A stretch of 64,000 nucleotides of DNA, from NCBI RefSeq assembly GCF_963676685.1, contig NC_092349.1:86502604-86566603 (forward strand). Reading direction: 5' to 3'. The stretch is from Mytilus edulis (Eukaryota > Mollusca > Bivalvia > Mytilida > Mytilidae). Below are positions 1-12,194 of the stretch, piece after piece (within the stretch, counting starts at the first letter, position 1; every line of letters begins with the position of its first letter). Below the pieces are notes generated by a model. It was not told the origin of the DNA and searched no databases. It saw nothing but the letters and a program-made list of their open reading frames with translations. The position numbers and the translations under genes are program-made.

Positions 1-293
1 ATGAAGTACCGATCAAAGAGTACACACGGTTAATAATAGCGAAATCGAAGCCCTTTTTCCAAAAATATGTCATTCAATTACTTTTTCCTTAACGTCATAT
101 GAAACCTCAAATAAAAAAAAATGATGCATTTTTTTTTATAACTAAATGGATAGTTTTGATTATAAAATTTATGTACATATACTTTTTTCTGAAGAACATT
201 CTTTAATTTGTCCACATTGAGAAGAAATTTACATTTTTTATTGCTTGCTCCCAGAGAGCAATTCACCGACATATTTTTCGTATGCAAGTGACC

Positions 294-493
294 TTAGCGT
301 GACCCTTCTCGTAAAATTCCGGTGATCACAATGCGCATGGATCTGTCATTGAAATAAACTATTATCTGATTGTACATGTTATACACATGCTCAATATCCA
401 TGCTTCGTTGATGGTTGTTTACTATAAGGTAACAATCGGTAAAATACGGCTTCAAAACACGACAAATAATTAGCTGCCATATTTTCACAAAAT
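294..493 (-). other. possible minus-strand terminal exon, unidentified
   Basis: On the minus strand a strong pyrimidine tract ending in AG (acceptor bases at 494-495) is followed by an open frame that ends at a TAA (294-296). Read in phase 1 it gives about 66 residues with no recognised domain. That phase matches the end of the lipocalin exon at 1709-1918, so it could be that gene's last exon. The peptide does not look like a lipocalin C-terminus, so it may equally belong to another gene or a repeat. Confidence 0.2.
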
Positions 494-764
494 CTTAGAC
501 AGAGAGGGAAAAAATGACAATTACACGATATGTTTGCGTAAAAAAATGATATAATCGTGCACAGAAAACTAAGTTTATGATATTTACATGAATTGGTTCA
601 AGAATTGGATACACATTATTTTCACCAGTCATTCGTTTCATGTGACTTTATTATTCGTTTTTTATTTATTATCTTTCGAGACATTATACTTACGTATTAT
701 AGGATCTGGTGTTGGTGCGACCCAAAGTCCTAATATTAGAAAAAAAAACAATAAGTATTATAAA

Positions 765-862
765 AAAAGACGGTATGATATGATTGCCAGTGAGGCAACA
801 CTCCTCAAGAGACCACATTACACAAACATTAACAGATATAGATCACCGTACGGCTTTTAACA
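765..862 (+). repeat. short dispersed mussel repeat (SINE-like, ATGATTGCCAATGAG family)
   Basis: Degenerate copy of a block that recurs here at 2905-3005 (reverse), 4853-5005, 18308-18365, 55170-55215, 58262-58290 and 62163-62312 (reverse). The shared core is a run of adenines, then ATGATTGCCAATGAG, then CACCGTACGGCCTTCAA. No coding content. The rest of 494-1214 holds nothing I can identify. Confidence 0.6.
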
Positions 863-1214
863 AAGCAATGTTCTGATACTATAATGACTTGAAGTATAGA
901 AAACACTACCACTACCCACACATTGTCTTGAGGTGAATAACATTAAATAAACATTAGGAAACATTGGACACATTTCTTTGTAGAACACGAATGAAAGCAT
1001 TATCAAAGTGGTCTAAACAGAGGAGCTTTCCAATTCAAGTTATTGAAATGGCTTTTCCGGCTACATTTTAGAATATTTGTATGGCCAATAAAATTAATTG
1101 TATTATTAAAACATTTATCGTTTATATACAAATAGGATATAAAAGTTAAATACTGGTATTAAGAAGAATATTTTTGATTTTTTATTGGTATCGAACACAT
1201 ATGAAGATGTCGAC

Positions 1215-1665
1215 GATGGCAGTAAACAACACTGGATGTCGGCTGCGTGAATTTGGAACTACTAAACACACAAGAATGTGTCCGAAGTACATGGATGCCC
1301 CATCCGCACTATCATTGTCTATGATCAGTGGACTGTGAAAATGGGGTAAAAACTTGGCATTACAATTAGACAGATCATATCATAGGGAACATGTGTACTA
1401 AGTTTCAAGTTGATTGAACTTCAACTTCTTCAAAAACTACCTCGATTAAATAGTTATCAAAAGTACCAGGATTATAATTTAGTACGCCAGACGCGCGTTT
1501 CGTCTACATAAGACTCATCAGTTTAAAAACTTTAACCTGACCTTGACCAAAAACTTTAACCTGACCTCGACCAAAAACATGTAACCTGAAGCGGGACAAA
1601 CGAACGAACGGACGGAGAAACGAACGAACGAACGGACGGACGAATGAACGAACATATAAACATAA
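1215..1665 (-). repeat. dispersed element with CGTCCGTTCG-type repeats
   Basis: Reverse-orientation copy of the element also seen at 18510-18760 and 43199-43672. Shared parts are a GTCCGTTCGTT-type simple repeat, a segment ending AAAGTTTTTGGTCAAGG, and a segment about following a line of equal spacing to the other copies. An inserted piece at 1460-1520 carries the GACGCGCGTTTCGTCTAC motif of another common repeat. It abuts the 3' end of the last clear lipocalin exon. Confidence 0.6.
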
Positions 1666-1708
1666 AAAGACAATCTTTGATAAGAACAGTAGCAGATGTA
1701 AGGTTTAC

Positions 1709-1918
1709 CTAAATCAGACTTTATTATATCGTGCTCTTGGATGCAAGTTCCATCTAGATGGGAAACAAGTTGTTGTCTTTGGTGAGCGCTCAACTGTTTG
1801 TGTCTTCCAAGGAAAGCCACGTGGACTTTATTCATTTGACAATTCCCATTTGTCTCCTTGGCGTAACACATGTACACCAATGCAATAGTGTAGTCTGTGT
1901 ATACGATTTGTAACGAAG
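1709..1918 (-). CDS. lipocalin exon 4 (TDY/ALVY motif and C-terminal helix)
   Basis: It follows a long C/T tract ending CCACAG and starts in phase 1, matching exon 3. Its 70 residues hold VYTDYTIALVYMC, an FLGR step, a helix with several Gln, and two further Cys that can pair as in lipocalins. It ends in phase 1 at GTAAAC. The continuing frame runs into a dispersed repeat. Confidence 0.8.
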
Positions 1919-4900
1919 CTGTGGTAAAGAGAGAGAAAGACAATGTGCATAATTATCGGAAAAATATTTAGATATGTGAACAATCTTTGTTTTTGTTAAA
2001 ATTATGGATTTTTGGAATATTGATTATATGATGATTCTAGCAAAAATACAATGTAATATTATTTCGTTCTTTATACTGTGTCTGTATCTAAAACTATTTT
2101 GGAATAAAATAAATGAAGTTTTAAAGAACAGTAAAATAGCTCTTCAGATAAAACTAAAACACTTAGTATTTTGATATAAAACTCCTGAAGAAGAATATTT
2201 TGACTTTAAGTATTTTTTAACAATTGTGGGTTTTTCAATTTACAAAGCCTACTACATATCTGATCAAAAGACAAAAAATGTCAATGTTTTCTCAATTTTT
2301 CTTAATTAGTTCAATGGAAGAGTACATGTATGTTTGAAAATTGAAAGTAGTGTTTTAGCAACTATTAGAAAACATATGAATAGTCATATTTAGTGATTAA
2401 GTGATATTATTTAATGTATATTGATGTACAAAATGTAATATGTATTTTACAACTAATCAGTACCCTGAGTGATTAGTAGATTGTAACATCAGGAGGAGCT
2501 TGGACTACTGAATGATATTGTAACAAGCCAATATTCGAAACAATATCTAATTATGTTGTTTAAAAAAAAGAAAGGATTTCGTTGATTATCAGATATGAAG
2601 GCTACAAAAATAACTTTTAATGATACTAAAGTTTAAAAAGGAAGCAATTATCAAATATTTCTTGCGGGAAATGTTTTGTTGTTGTTTTTGTTTTAGGAAT
2701 TAATTTTATTTACGTTATATCAATGAATAAAAAAGACAAGAAGTTAACATCATTGTATATGAAAATGACTGGAACCTATTTATGGATTTTAAGCAATCAT
2801 AAATGTGTGCAATTATTATTTTTTTGTGCTGCCATTGTTGTTTGCAAGAAGTGAAATTAATATAGTTTGGTACAAATGAAGTTTGTTTAATAAAAATAAA
2901 ATGGTGACTATGCAGTATGGGCTGTGTTCATTGTTGAAGGCCGCAGGGTGATCTATACGGCTGTTATTGCTGTGTCATTTAGTCTCTTGAGAGTTCTCTA
3001 ATTGGTATTTTGCTTTATATTGTATAAACATTACTGATACTTAATGCTTAAATACTTTTCAAATAGATACTTTGAATTTGAATATTTTATAGAAATCAAA
3101 GATTGAAATATTTTAAACAGTTATTTCTTCTGCCTGTTCAGAATACGATGTCTTGTGTTGTGCATGCAAATGTTTATGTTGTCAGAACATTTTTATATGA
3201 CTGTATGTATCGATTTAACAATCCTCAATATTTCAATAACACTTATTGATATGATGACACAAGTGCCAATATTGTTTTGGGTACATTTTTACTTCCTTGC
3301 ATGCCAATGAAATTGTAATCATGCCTATTAGTCTAGACTTCTGTTTACTCAATAGAAACTATTGTATTTCGATTAAACAAATAAAAATATAAGACAATAG
3401 ATAAATAATAGATCAACAAATACACTAGTGTTGAATACTATCTGTTGGTCCGAGATGTCGTTTGGAGTATATGTATACCACACAATAAGTAAAAGAATAA
3501 AAACATAAATATTCATACCTTCGTATATATTTTCAGCTGTTAATATGTATGATCCGTTTGATCCAGATATCAGTCCAGTCCTTGCTGTCGAGTACGTTTT
3601 TGAAAATGTTCTGTTGAAATTGCAAACATTTTAATCGAAATTATAATATAATACTAGAACACACCCGTGATATCGCGGGTCTGTGAATGAATTAAAGTAT
3701 ATAACTATGCGCAAGCCTTATTTTAGTATTAGTATACTATTGTCATCTGATAAAGTCATGCCGATTATAAGATACACAGTTTTCTCTACTTTCAAATCTT
3801 TCTGTTTGAACCCGTCGGTCTGGAACTTATCAATTATTGGTAATATTAATTATTTGGAAAACAAAAGGTCCGCTGGAATGGAGCATTTTTTAATCGACAG
3901 CATTGTAATATATTAGTTATGAATAAAGTTGAATTCTTTGATTCGCTGTTTTATGTCATGCATGCCCACAAACAAATTGAAAACTGTACCTATACGCCTT
4001 ATTTTTTAGTCCAGATTTGTTATAGTAGAAAGTCTTACTGAATAAAATACTACAATAGGTAACAATTTGACAATTAAGTAGTGTCAACCCTGTGATTATG
4101 ACCCGTGTATATAGCATATTAATCATGAATACACCGTTTGGTGGTGCACCTGTCAGATGTGGAACGCACAGATAAGGTAATAGGTAACAGGTGAATATAC
4201 TATTGGTATCGGTATCGGACTCGACCCGGAACTTCCTAATTATTGGCAATATTAATTACGTGGAAAACAAAAGGGCCTGGAGTGGTGTAATTTTTAATCT
4301 ACACCTTTGTTCTATATAAGTTATATATAAAGTTGAATTCTTTGATTCGTCGTATTAACGTGATGACGGCTGACAAATTGGACCTCGTAATTTTAGTATT
4401 ATAGATATATAGGCTTGTTAGTAACGACCATCTTAATTGCTTTATATACAGAGTCACAAGACACAAAAAAAAACGGACATTCATTATCTCATTTCAGATA
4501 CTCCATTAAGTAACTAATAAATAAAACAAATACAAAGACCTAATGGTAAACTGTTTTGTGAGTTTATTTACAACCACTGGGTCGATACCACTGCTGGTGG
4601 AGATTATTTCCTCGAGGGTATCACAAGCCCAGTAGTCAGCACTTTTTTTGTACTGACATGAATTATCATTGATATGGTTATATTTATAAATTAACTGTTT
4701 ACAAAATTTTGAATTTTTTGAAATACTAAGGCATAGATAACCTTAGCTGTATTTGGCAAAACCTTTAGGAATTTTGGTCCTCAATGCTCTTCAACTTCAT
4801 ACTTTATTTGGCCTTTTTATCTTTTTTAGATTCGGGCGTCATTGATGATATAAAAAAGAAGATGTGGTATGATTGCCAATGAGACTACTGTCCACAACAG

Positions 4901-6297
4901 ACCAAAATGACACAGACAGTAATAACTATAGGTCACCGTACGGCCTTCAACAACGCACAAAGCCCATACCTTATAGTCAACTATAAAAGGCAATATGACA
5001 ATGTAAATGAGTCTTTTGTAGACGAAACGCGCGTCTGGCGTATATACAAAATTTAGTCCTGTTATCTATGATGAGTTTATTTAGTAATAGTCCAAAATGT
5101 TTAAAGTTAATAGCCAGATTTACACCAATATATTGAAATCGAATGTATAATACATATAAATATAAAAAATAAAATGTGATTTGATTGCCAATGTAAGCTT
5201 GTTTATCTTCGAATTAAGGTTCATCATTATCTAGTATATATTTTTATCTACTTATGCAGTTTTTACACTATGACTATTTCATACTTTAGATTATTGCTTC
5301 TGGTATTTGTAGATCTTATTACACACAATAACTTTAAAGGTTTTGAATCGATATGCTAAAATCTTCATAAGCAGAAAAAGCTCATAAATATCGAAAAAAT
5401 CATTTACGAGAATCCTCCATATGCCATGTATGTGTTGCCATCTCCACCTTGGATCCAATTCCATACCGACGAGTGCCATGTTCCATTTACTCCCCATTGA
5501 AAAGTCGTTCTTTCATGTTCATACCATACTTCTAAAAACTAAACAAAAGGAAAAAGAAATAAATTTTTATCAGATCATTTCAGAAGAGAAAAGCAAATGT
5601 GTTGTGGTGTTATATTTGTTTGACTACAATCAATTTCCAGAACTGGAGTAGTCTAAATAGACAAAATATGTGTAGCTTACTTTTTAAACCAGTATACAAC
5701 CCAATTTCTCGATTTATCCGTGTTATCAACACCAAATAGGATGATTTGTACTTTGTAATACAAACGTGAAAGACATTATATTATAAACGAAGGCTAAATA
5801 AACTCTTGGCCGTTCGTGTAAACAAAAATTACATGCACACCAAGGATAAACAGACTATCATTGTTTTAAGTTAAAATGGTTTCCCTGACTGATTCAAGAT
5901 CTTATTGTATGTGTACAGATTTACGTTTGATTATATACAGTATCTAACTGTATAAGTTATTGATTACATTGCATAGAATATAGTATGTAATAAAAAAAGA
6001 GACGAAAGATACTACCAGAGGGACAGTCATACTCAAAGATCGAAAATAAACTGACAACGCCATGGCTAAAAAAGAAAAGGACAAACAGACAAATAATAGT
6101 ACACAATATAGACACAATATAGAGAACTAAAGATATGCCACACGAAACCCACACACAAATTTTTCTTACTATTTTCTTATGAACACCTTGTTGATATTAA
6201 ATGTCGGGTCAGCTACGACCTTATCAAAACTGCAACTAGCCGAGGTACAGATCTGAATAAATTGCAATAAAACTGCAGAAATTAAAAGCGTGTTCAT
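1709..6297 (-). CDS. lipocalin (apolipoprotein D-like) gene, four exons, 3' end unresolved
   Basis: Exons in transcription order are complement(6187..6297), (5408..5538), (3519..3610) and (1709..1918). They join with phases 0, 2 and 1 into about 181 open residues. The start MNTLLISAVLLQF opens a hydrophobic signal peptide, so the mature protein should be secreted. Next comes the lipocalin GxW-type motif (FNINK, then VWYEHER, then TFQWG). Glycine/aromatic beta-strand-like sequence follows, then the second hallmark YTDYTIALVYMC and a late helix with a Cys (LGRHK...HLDGTC). The order and spacing match apolipoprotein D and invertebrate lipocalins, which bind small hydrophobic ligands in a beta barrel. 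The first motif is W-Y-E as usual, but a V precedes W where G is typical. The last exon ends at a GTAAAC donor in phase 1, so a further terminal exon is expected. Alternatively the frame reads through into the repeat to a stop near 1518. The ligand is unknown. Confidence 0.8.
2905..3005 (-). repeat. SINE-like repeat in lipocalin intron 3
   Basis: Reverse copy of the 765-862 family, recognisable by the segments GACTATGCAGTATGGGCTG and GTTGAAGGCCG. The rest of the intron (1919-3518) is AT-rich with nothing identifiable. Confidence 0.6.
3519..3610 (-). CDS. lipocalin exon 3
   Basis: The acceptor is TTTCAACAG. The first base completes the phase-2 codon of exon 2 as Ser. Thirty codons of alternating polar and hydrophobic residues (STARTGLISGSNGSYIL) fit central beta strands. 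The exon ends in phase 1 at GTATGA. Confidence 0.75.
4853..5062 (+). repeat. SINE-like repeat plus reversed GACGCGCGTTTCGTC element, lipocalin intron 2
   Basis: Best copy of the SINE-like family in the window (about 150 bp from GAAGATGTGGTATGATTGCC through GTCACCGTACGGCC). It is followed directly by the reverse of the GACGCGCGTTTCGTCTAC repeat at 1480-1515. The two pieces abut, so they may be one composite unit. Nothing else is identified in 3611-5407. Confidence 0.65.
5408..5538 (-). CDS. lipocalin exon 2 (W-Y-E motif)
   Basis: The acceptor is TTTAG with its AG at 5539-5540. It starts in phase 0 and reads FLEVWYEHERTTFQW, the first lipocalin signature, followed by a Gly/Trp/Asn-rich strand. 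It ends in phase 2 at a GTAAAT donor (5402-5407). Confidence 0.8.
5996..6150 (+). repeat. dispersed mussel repeat (GACAACGCCATGGCTAAAA family)
   Basis: Shares AGAGGGACAGTCA, then AAACTGACAACGCCATGGC, then ACAAATAATAGTACACA with copies at 8640-8760, 12195-12440, 38455-38515 and 40722-40790. It lies in intron 1 of the lipocalin gene. Confidence 0.65.
6187..6297 (-). CDS. lipocalin exon 1 (start codon and signal peptide)
   Basis: ATG at 6297-6295 begins 37 codons. Residues 1-20 are a hydrophobic signal peptide, then a Cys and a TFNINK stretch that in lipocalins precedes the W-Y-E motif. The exon ends in phase 0 at a GTGTTC donor (6181-6186). The frame is open further upstream with another ATG, but the inner start is preferred because it places the hydrophobic core at the N-terminus. 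Confidence 0.75.
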
Positions 6298-7479
6298 TAT
6301 TGAATAAACTTGGATATCAATGCAATTCTTACATAACCATTTAACCCCTATTATCATTGTGTCAGTCAATAGGCCCTGAAATGTGGTCTTATTGAAGGCA
6401 CGAAATTGACATAAATTATCATAAATAGTTTAAAAACGAGGTGACACAGCTGTCGTTCTTTCAATAAAATTGAGAAAGTAAATGGGGAATGTGTCAAAGC
6501 GACAACAACCCGATCATAGAGCTGAAAACAGCCCAAGGCCACCAATCTCCTTATATTGCTTTTGTCTTTTTATCTTAATCTAACAATAGTCATTAAGAAT
6601 AGTCTTATATTACTATTTATATTTGTTATTGGTCTGGAAAAGAAAAACTACTGATTTTAAAAACAAACATATTTCTATATCACGAGTTTACTTTGGATTT
6701 GTTCGATTCTGGTTGGTATGTCTTTGTATAATAAGTAATTGTAAAACATGTGGAAGTTTTCAACCCTTTTTAAATTATCTTGATTTGTTGATACACAAAA
6801 AGAGGGAAACTAAAACTATTTACAGAACTTTCAATTGGGATGTGACTGTGTTTTGATTTTCATATCAAAACTAAATTTTCACCTACAATGGAAATTGTAA
6901 ATAGTATATTTTTTAGATAAGTTGCAGTTATTAATCAAATGTTAAATGCAAAATATTTGCATGATAAAACAAAATCAAATGTTGATGACAAATTATTAGA
7001 TATAAATACCAGTGTTTGAAATTGTACTTCGCATGAACCATCAACTGCGCAAACGCTGTTGAAGGTGTCTTCACCTTAAGTCAAAAGTCATATGTCAGGG
7101 CCCTTGGCCCTGCATTAGACAGTTCAAATTATTCAACAACAATCTCCATTTAAGAACATAATATAAACAACTAGTACTATCAAGGATACCAGCAAAAGGC
7201 TTATGTCTCTTCCTACGCACACTTACCATCTACTATGAGTCAATAATATTTGGTTCATAGCAGCACACCATTACAGAAACATTTGGCTGCAAGTGGATTC
7301 TATCAAGTTTCTCAATGCTGAATGCAGTGCCTACTTACGGTATCATGCCCGTCGAGTCAGTGTCAAATCCCACATTTATCACTCCAATTATGACATTCTC
7401 GTCAGTTACTGGAGCTCTAACAAGCTTCCCATAACAGCAAGCTAACTCCACTGACCGATCAAGGAAAGGTCAGAGGAAA
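6298..7479. other. 5' flank of lipocalin gene, no gene seen
   Basis: A short repeat at 6480-6545 (GGGGAATGTGTCAAAG family; other copies at 12085-12150 reverse, 25768-25825 and 50270-50325) is the only recognisable item. The lipocalin promoter should lie just above 6300, but no core element can be called. Confidence 0.4.
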
Positions 7480-8620
7480 CCAAAATAGTGTGGCAACACC
7501 TCTTCTTCAGACTCCTCTGTGGAGAGATAATATACCCGATGGCAAGAAAATCTTGGCGCAAGGGACCGGAGCCGACGCCCACAGCTCCCAAAAATGCAAA
7601 AACTCAATTGAAGAGGATCTTTGACTTCATTTACCAATTGGAAGATCTCCTGAGCAATACAATCGCAGTAGATCGCCAGATACAAATACACCCAAGCTTA
7701 ATGCCTATCGATCAGCAACACCCCACTAAGCTAGAGATCATATAGTCCCTAAAGATTAACCGTAAACGACTAGCATCTCCACGGACAAACTCCAGAAATC
7801 CCGGTTATTTCAGACAACGGTCACCTTCACCAAATACAGAGCAAATCAAAATGCAACCCCAACAATCGAGTATTTAAACAGCAAAGGGTCGGGCTAGTAG
7901 GCCAACAGACGATTCCAAAGTCTATTAGCCATGAAACATCACCTCATCATAAAATCGAACAGAGGCCCACGGCCTCGTCCGATATTGTCATCAGACGAAC
8001 CGTTTGAAAGAGCTTGGCAGTACGAGGTACTATACATGACCAGAATGTGAGCATGATTGTTGACACTGCTGCAATAATAACATCAGTAAATGAGGAATTG
8101 ATTCCGGCAGAAAATGGAGATTTGGAGAACGTAACGCTTTGGTTTTGGTTAACAGCTTGTTATTTGGAAGATTATAAAGAACGATTCTCGAAATTAATAG
8201 AGTAAAAATACAATGGGACGTGTGCAAAGCGCCGTTAACAGACGATGTTATACTTAGGCTAGATATTTTGGACACACTGGGCGCAGTGATAAACCTGAGT
8301 ACTCCCATCAACAACAAAGTGATAAATGTGGCATTTGTTAACAGTGGAAACGAGATTTCAATTCAGCAGGTTTGAATAAAACAAACCATCACAGTTCCGC
8401 AAAACTAATTCAGAAATGACTGTTACCATTAAAACTAATAAAAGTGCTGACCAGGAAGGCATTGTAGGACCATGCTCGCTGAATAGTTGCGAATTGGTTT
8501 CGCACGTAGTTGGAAAAGGAAATAGTTGCCCCTTAACCATTTTAAATGATGGCAATCGTCTAATCCGCCTGACGAAAGGTACACCTATTGATTACACAGA
8601 ATAATTTGACGATGTAGTGG
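7480..8620 (+). mobile_element. degenerate Ty3/gypsy-type retrotransposon relic (protease to pol N-terminus)
   Basis: At 8014-8205 the frame reads GTIHDQNVSMIVDTAAIITS, matching a retropepsin with the catalytic D-T-G/A core (here DTAA) inside beta-strand spacing. At 8416-8604 a second open stretch (GIVGPCSLNSCELV, then LTILNDG, then LTKGTPI) matches the segment between protease and reverse transcriptase in gypsy-type Pol. Stops and shifts separate the two, and no LTRs or RT motifs were found. The open frame at 7488-7745 may be gag-derived but is not recognisable. This is a dead remnant. Confidence 0.55.
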
Positions 8621-8639
8621 GTACGGCAGATGAAGACGC

Positions 8640-8990
8640 GATCAAAGAAGGACAAAAGATACAAGATGGACAGTCAAACTCATAAATCGAAGATAAACTG
8701 ACAACGCCATGGCTAAAAATGAAAAAGACAAACAGATAAGTGACGTAAGACGTGACATTGAAGAGACACGAGACAAGGTGCCGTCGGCACTGCCTCAAAG
8801 TTCAGATGAGTTACCTACTATTCCACCACATTTAATCGACCTATATTAACGTTCAATCGACTCGTTTCAACCTATTTCATTCTAACCATTTAAACTGAAA
8901 GCGTTTATAGAACAATTACAATAACATGTAAATAGTTATTAAAGGTACCAGGATTATAATTCAGACGCGCGTTTCGTCTACATATTGATT
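8640..8990 (+). repeat. two dispersed mussel repeats
   Basis: 8640-8760 is a copy of the GACAACGCCATGGC family and 8935-8990 a copy of the GACGCGCGTTTCGTCTAC family. They directly follow the retrotransposon relic. Confidence 0.55.
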
Positions 8991-10639
8991 AACATTTTGA
9001 ATTTTACTATTTGTTTTTGTATATAGTCATATTTGGAAATGTATGTGTTATAGAAATAACCAAATTATTTTTTATATATTTTAAAATTATTAACACATTC
9101 AAGAACATGACGTCCATTTTTAAAGAATCATTACTTTAATTTCCGAAATTTTATAGAATAGGATAATCTTGATAGTTATACCTTTTTCCGCCATCTTGAA
9201 AAGGGCAGCCAAATTGGATTTTTCAGAGTGGGTCCATATCTGAAATCAAAGGGTATATAAGCAAGAACTTCTATGCAAAGTTTTATGCTTTCCTCATCAA
9301 GTCAGCAATTCTGCTCTATATCTGCACCAATCGGCCGGACTACTGCATTTATATGGAACCTGTTGTTCAGTAGTTGTGGTTATGTGGTTATGTGGTTCAT
9401 AATTAAACAGTTAAAGGCAATAGTCGTATATACTGCTGTAAAAAAGTCATCAATCGACTGAGAGAGATAATCCGGGTTACAAACTAAACCGCGGGTAACA
9501 CATCAACTGTAGGAGGAAACCAATTAAACAACAGAAACACTAAAGTGCAACAAAATCAAACATCAACATACATAGAAACGGACTATTTGACAACAACTGC
9601 CGTATACCTCACTTGGTACAGGACATTTCAAGAAAAATGGTGGTTGACCTGGTTTTATGGGTAGCCCAACCTCCTGCATATATTGCAATGTTACAAAATA
9701 TTAATAAAATGACAACACTACATGACAGGACAACAGAACAAATAAACGCAAGAACACTCAGCACAGAGTACATAGTACATTATTTCAGATTAATGCTATG
9801 AAAACGTCATCATTATTTGGACACTCATTCGATAGAAAATGGAAATTAAGATATGTGAAATTCAAACCACGTACGATAAGACATAACACGATGTCCGACC
9901 GAACCCACTAAAGAAACATAACTAAATACATGAATGTCAGATGTCAGATGTATAAATACCGAAACACGTCGTATAGCAATGCAAATTTACACTCGACAAA
10001 ACATTCATATAAGGTAATATGTCCCATTCGGTACTTAGCAGACCTACGACATAGATGTGAAACCACAATCTAAGACGAGGTAAACATGTTGTTACTCAAT
10101 GTAGGCACAGACAGTAATCAATTCGTGGTGGTGTCCATAAAATTTACGACATGTCGTTTTTAATATTCCCTCCTCACAACTAGTTCTGTTATATGAAGTC
10201 CGAATAGTGATAACATGCACGAGCATAACGTATCAATTGAGATATTAAATTATCGTACCTCCTATACATTTCTAGAAATATGATTAGTTAAAAGCAACCG
10301 CGTGAAGACCGTGTATATTCCATATTAGGTTAGTAGGCGGGGCTTAATTCAATACATGGTTAGTAGTGGTGTAACGTCCTTTTATAAAAACAACAAAGTG
10401 TTGAGGAAAATTCTTAAACGTTTCAACAGACGACGAAATTGATGATGAACGATTGAAATAAAATAATAAAACACATTTAAAGTTATCAATTTGTTAGTGT
10501 ACAGACCAACGGATGTATTTTATTAACGCCTTACGGTATTGGCCGCTTTATAACTTTGATAAGCCAGTAGTCTAAACACCACATAGTGATCGGAAGTCGG
10601 TCAGATACATTCGTATTATATAGGCTGGTGACCTAATAT
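8991..10639. other. 1.6 kb without recognisable genes
   Basis: Only short open frames (for example 9273-9461 and 9613-9801) without domain signatures or splice support. The sequence has the mixed composition of old interspersed repeats, but no family is named. Confidence 0.4.
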
Positions 10640-10725
10640 GATATATATATATATATATGGTCAGTAAATTCCATATGGAGATTCGAGCTAAACTCCCGCC
10701 CCATATGGCATTTACTAACCCCCAT
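10640..10725. repeat. TA dinucleotide run plus imperfect inverted repeat
   Basis: A (TA)n run at about 10640-10659 is followed by GGTCAGTAAATTCCATATGG and, about 30 bp on, the near-complement CCATATGGCATTTACTAACC. The pair can form a hairpin of about 20 bp. Confidence 0.6.
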
Positions 10726-10869
10726 ATCTATCGTATTAAGTCACTAGCACAATAAATAACTAAAAATACCATACGAGGGAGCAGAGGGTATGTTATTGCT
10801 TAGAAATGGGAAATTGATAATTGTAAAATTGAAATCATCCCGTTTTCCATTGATTTAAGTGTAAAGTCG

Positions 10870-11163
10870 TCAAATTGAGGAAAAGATCAAGGTATGGAGT
10901 AGTGTTTCTAGTATCAAGAGTTTCTTTGATTTCAAATATTCACTGAAATATGTGTTATTCAGTAATAAGACATCATCAGTATATTTGAAAGTAAAATTAA
11001 AGAATTTCACAAAGAGGTTTATAATTAATTTTGCCCCATGCGAGTGCACAAACAAATCGGCCAGAAGGGGAACACAATAATTACCCATTGGAATACTGGC
11101 TGTCTGCTTAAATATTAATCGTACAAATTCAACAAATAAATTATCGATTAAAAAGTCCAGCAT
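10870..11163 (-). mobile_element. reverse transcriptase fragment, Penelope-like or related
   Basis: The frame of 97 residues includes IPMGNYCVPLLADLFVHSH, a variant of the IPMGTNCAPLLADLF box, and YTDDVLLLNN, the catalytic YxDD box with its usual LNN tail. Flanks carry stops, so only the palm core remains. The family is abundant in bivalves. Confidence 0.65.
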
Positions 11164-12194
11164 TTTTATAAGTTCATCTTCAGTCTATTTTGTGGTATAA
11201 TCAATGTGGTTCTTCACAAGATAAACATTGTTTCAACCCCAAAGCAAGAAATGTCATACAGTAACAATTAAGTGTTTCTCGTTTCTCGTTTTATATTAGA
11301 CCGTTGGTTTCCCTGTTTGAATGGTTTTACACTAGTAATTTGTGGGGTTCTTTATATCTTGCTGTTCTTACCTAAAGCAATCTGACTTGAATTCCGTTGC
11401 CTTTCTCCAAAATCATCAGTCGCCTTCAATTTCAGCTGTTTATCTTACAATTAAAATGTTTGTTATTTCATTTTAAAGAGTTAACACTTTAAGCTTCGGT
11501 TATAACAAAAAGTATAATTGATGTTCCGTATCAATGGCAAATCTTATATTGGCATGTCTTACTGCACGTTTGAATCCTTTGCATAGAGAAAGTTTTTTTA
11601 ATTAACTGATTAAGTAGCAGCAAAATAAAAAGCTATACTTATACTTGCACCAATTATTGAATGCGGGCCGGTTTCAATTATGTCAATTACTGCTAGTAGT
11701 CATTTGTTAAATTTTGTATCATTGTCATTTTGCTTAGTTTCTTTTGTTACCCATTCTGACATCGGACTCGGACTTCTTTTAAATTCAGTTTTACTGTGCG
11801 TATTAGTGTGTGTGTGTTTATTCTACATGGGCTAGTGTTATAGGGAAGGGTTTAGATATAAAAAATAAACATTTTTAACCCGCTGCATTTTTGTACTGTC
11901 CCAACTCAAGAGCATCTAGCCTATGTTAGTCTTATAATTATGTTTTTAACTTCAGTTTATTTATATGTTTTAGAGTTTAGTATGACGACCATTTTTACTA
12001 TACTAGTACACAATTTTGTTTAGGGGCCAGCTGAAATCCGCCTCCTGGTGTAGATTTTTCTCGCCGTGTTTAAGACCTGATGGTGGTCTTCGGCTGTTTT
12101 CTGCTCTTTCGTTAGGTTGCTGTCTCTTTGACACATTCCCTAATTACATCATCAATTTTACTTTTAAAATAATTAAATCGTAGCTCAGAAGTGG
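11164..12194. other. no gene; one short dispersed repeat
   Basis: Apart from a reversed GGGGAATGTGTCAAAG-family copy at about 12085-12150, nothing in this AT-rich stretch is identifiable. Confidence 0.4.

Noticed and set aside
3683-3916. Plus-strand 77-residue open frame inside the lipocalin intron
   Set aside because: No domain, no splice or promoter support; overlaps repeat-like sequence related to 4230-4340.
5421-5651. 76-residue plus-strand open frame
   Set aside because: Lies opposite lipocalin exon 2, whose minus-strand reading carries the family motif and splice sites.
8014-8205. Host aspartyl protease gene
   Set aside because: Short, surrounded by stops, and followed by a gypsy-type Pol segment; better explained as a retrotransposon relic.
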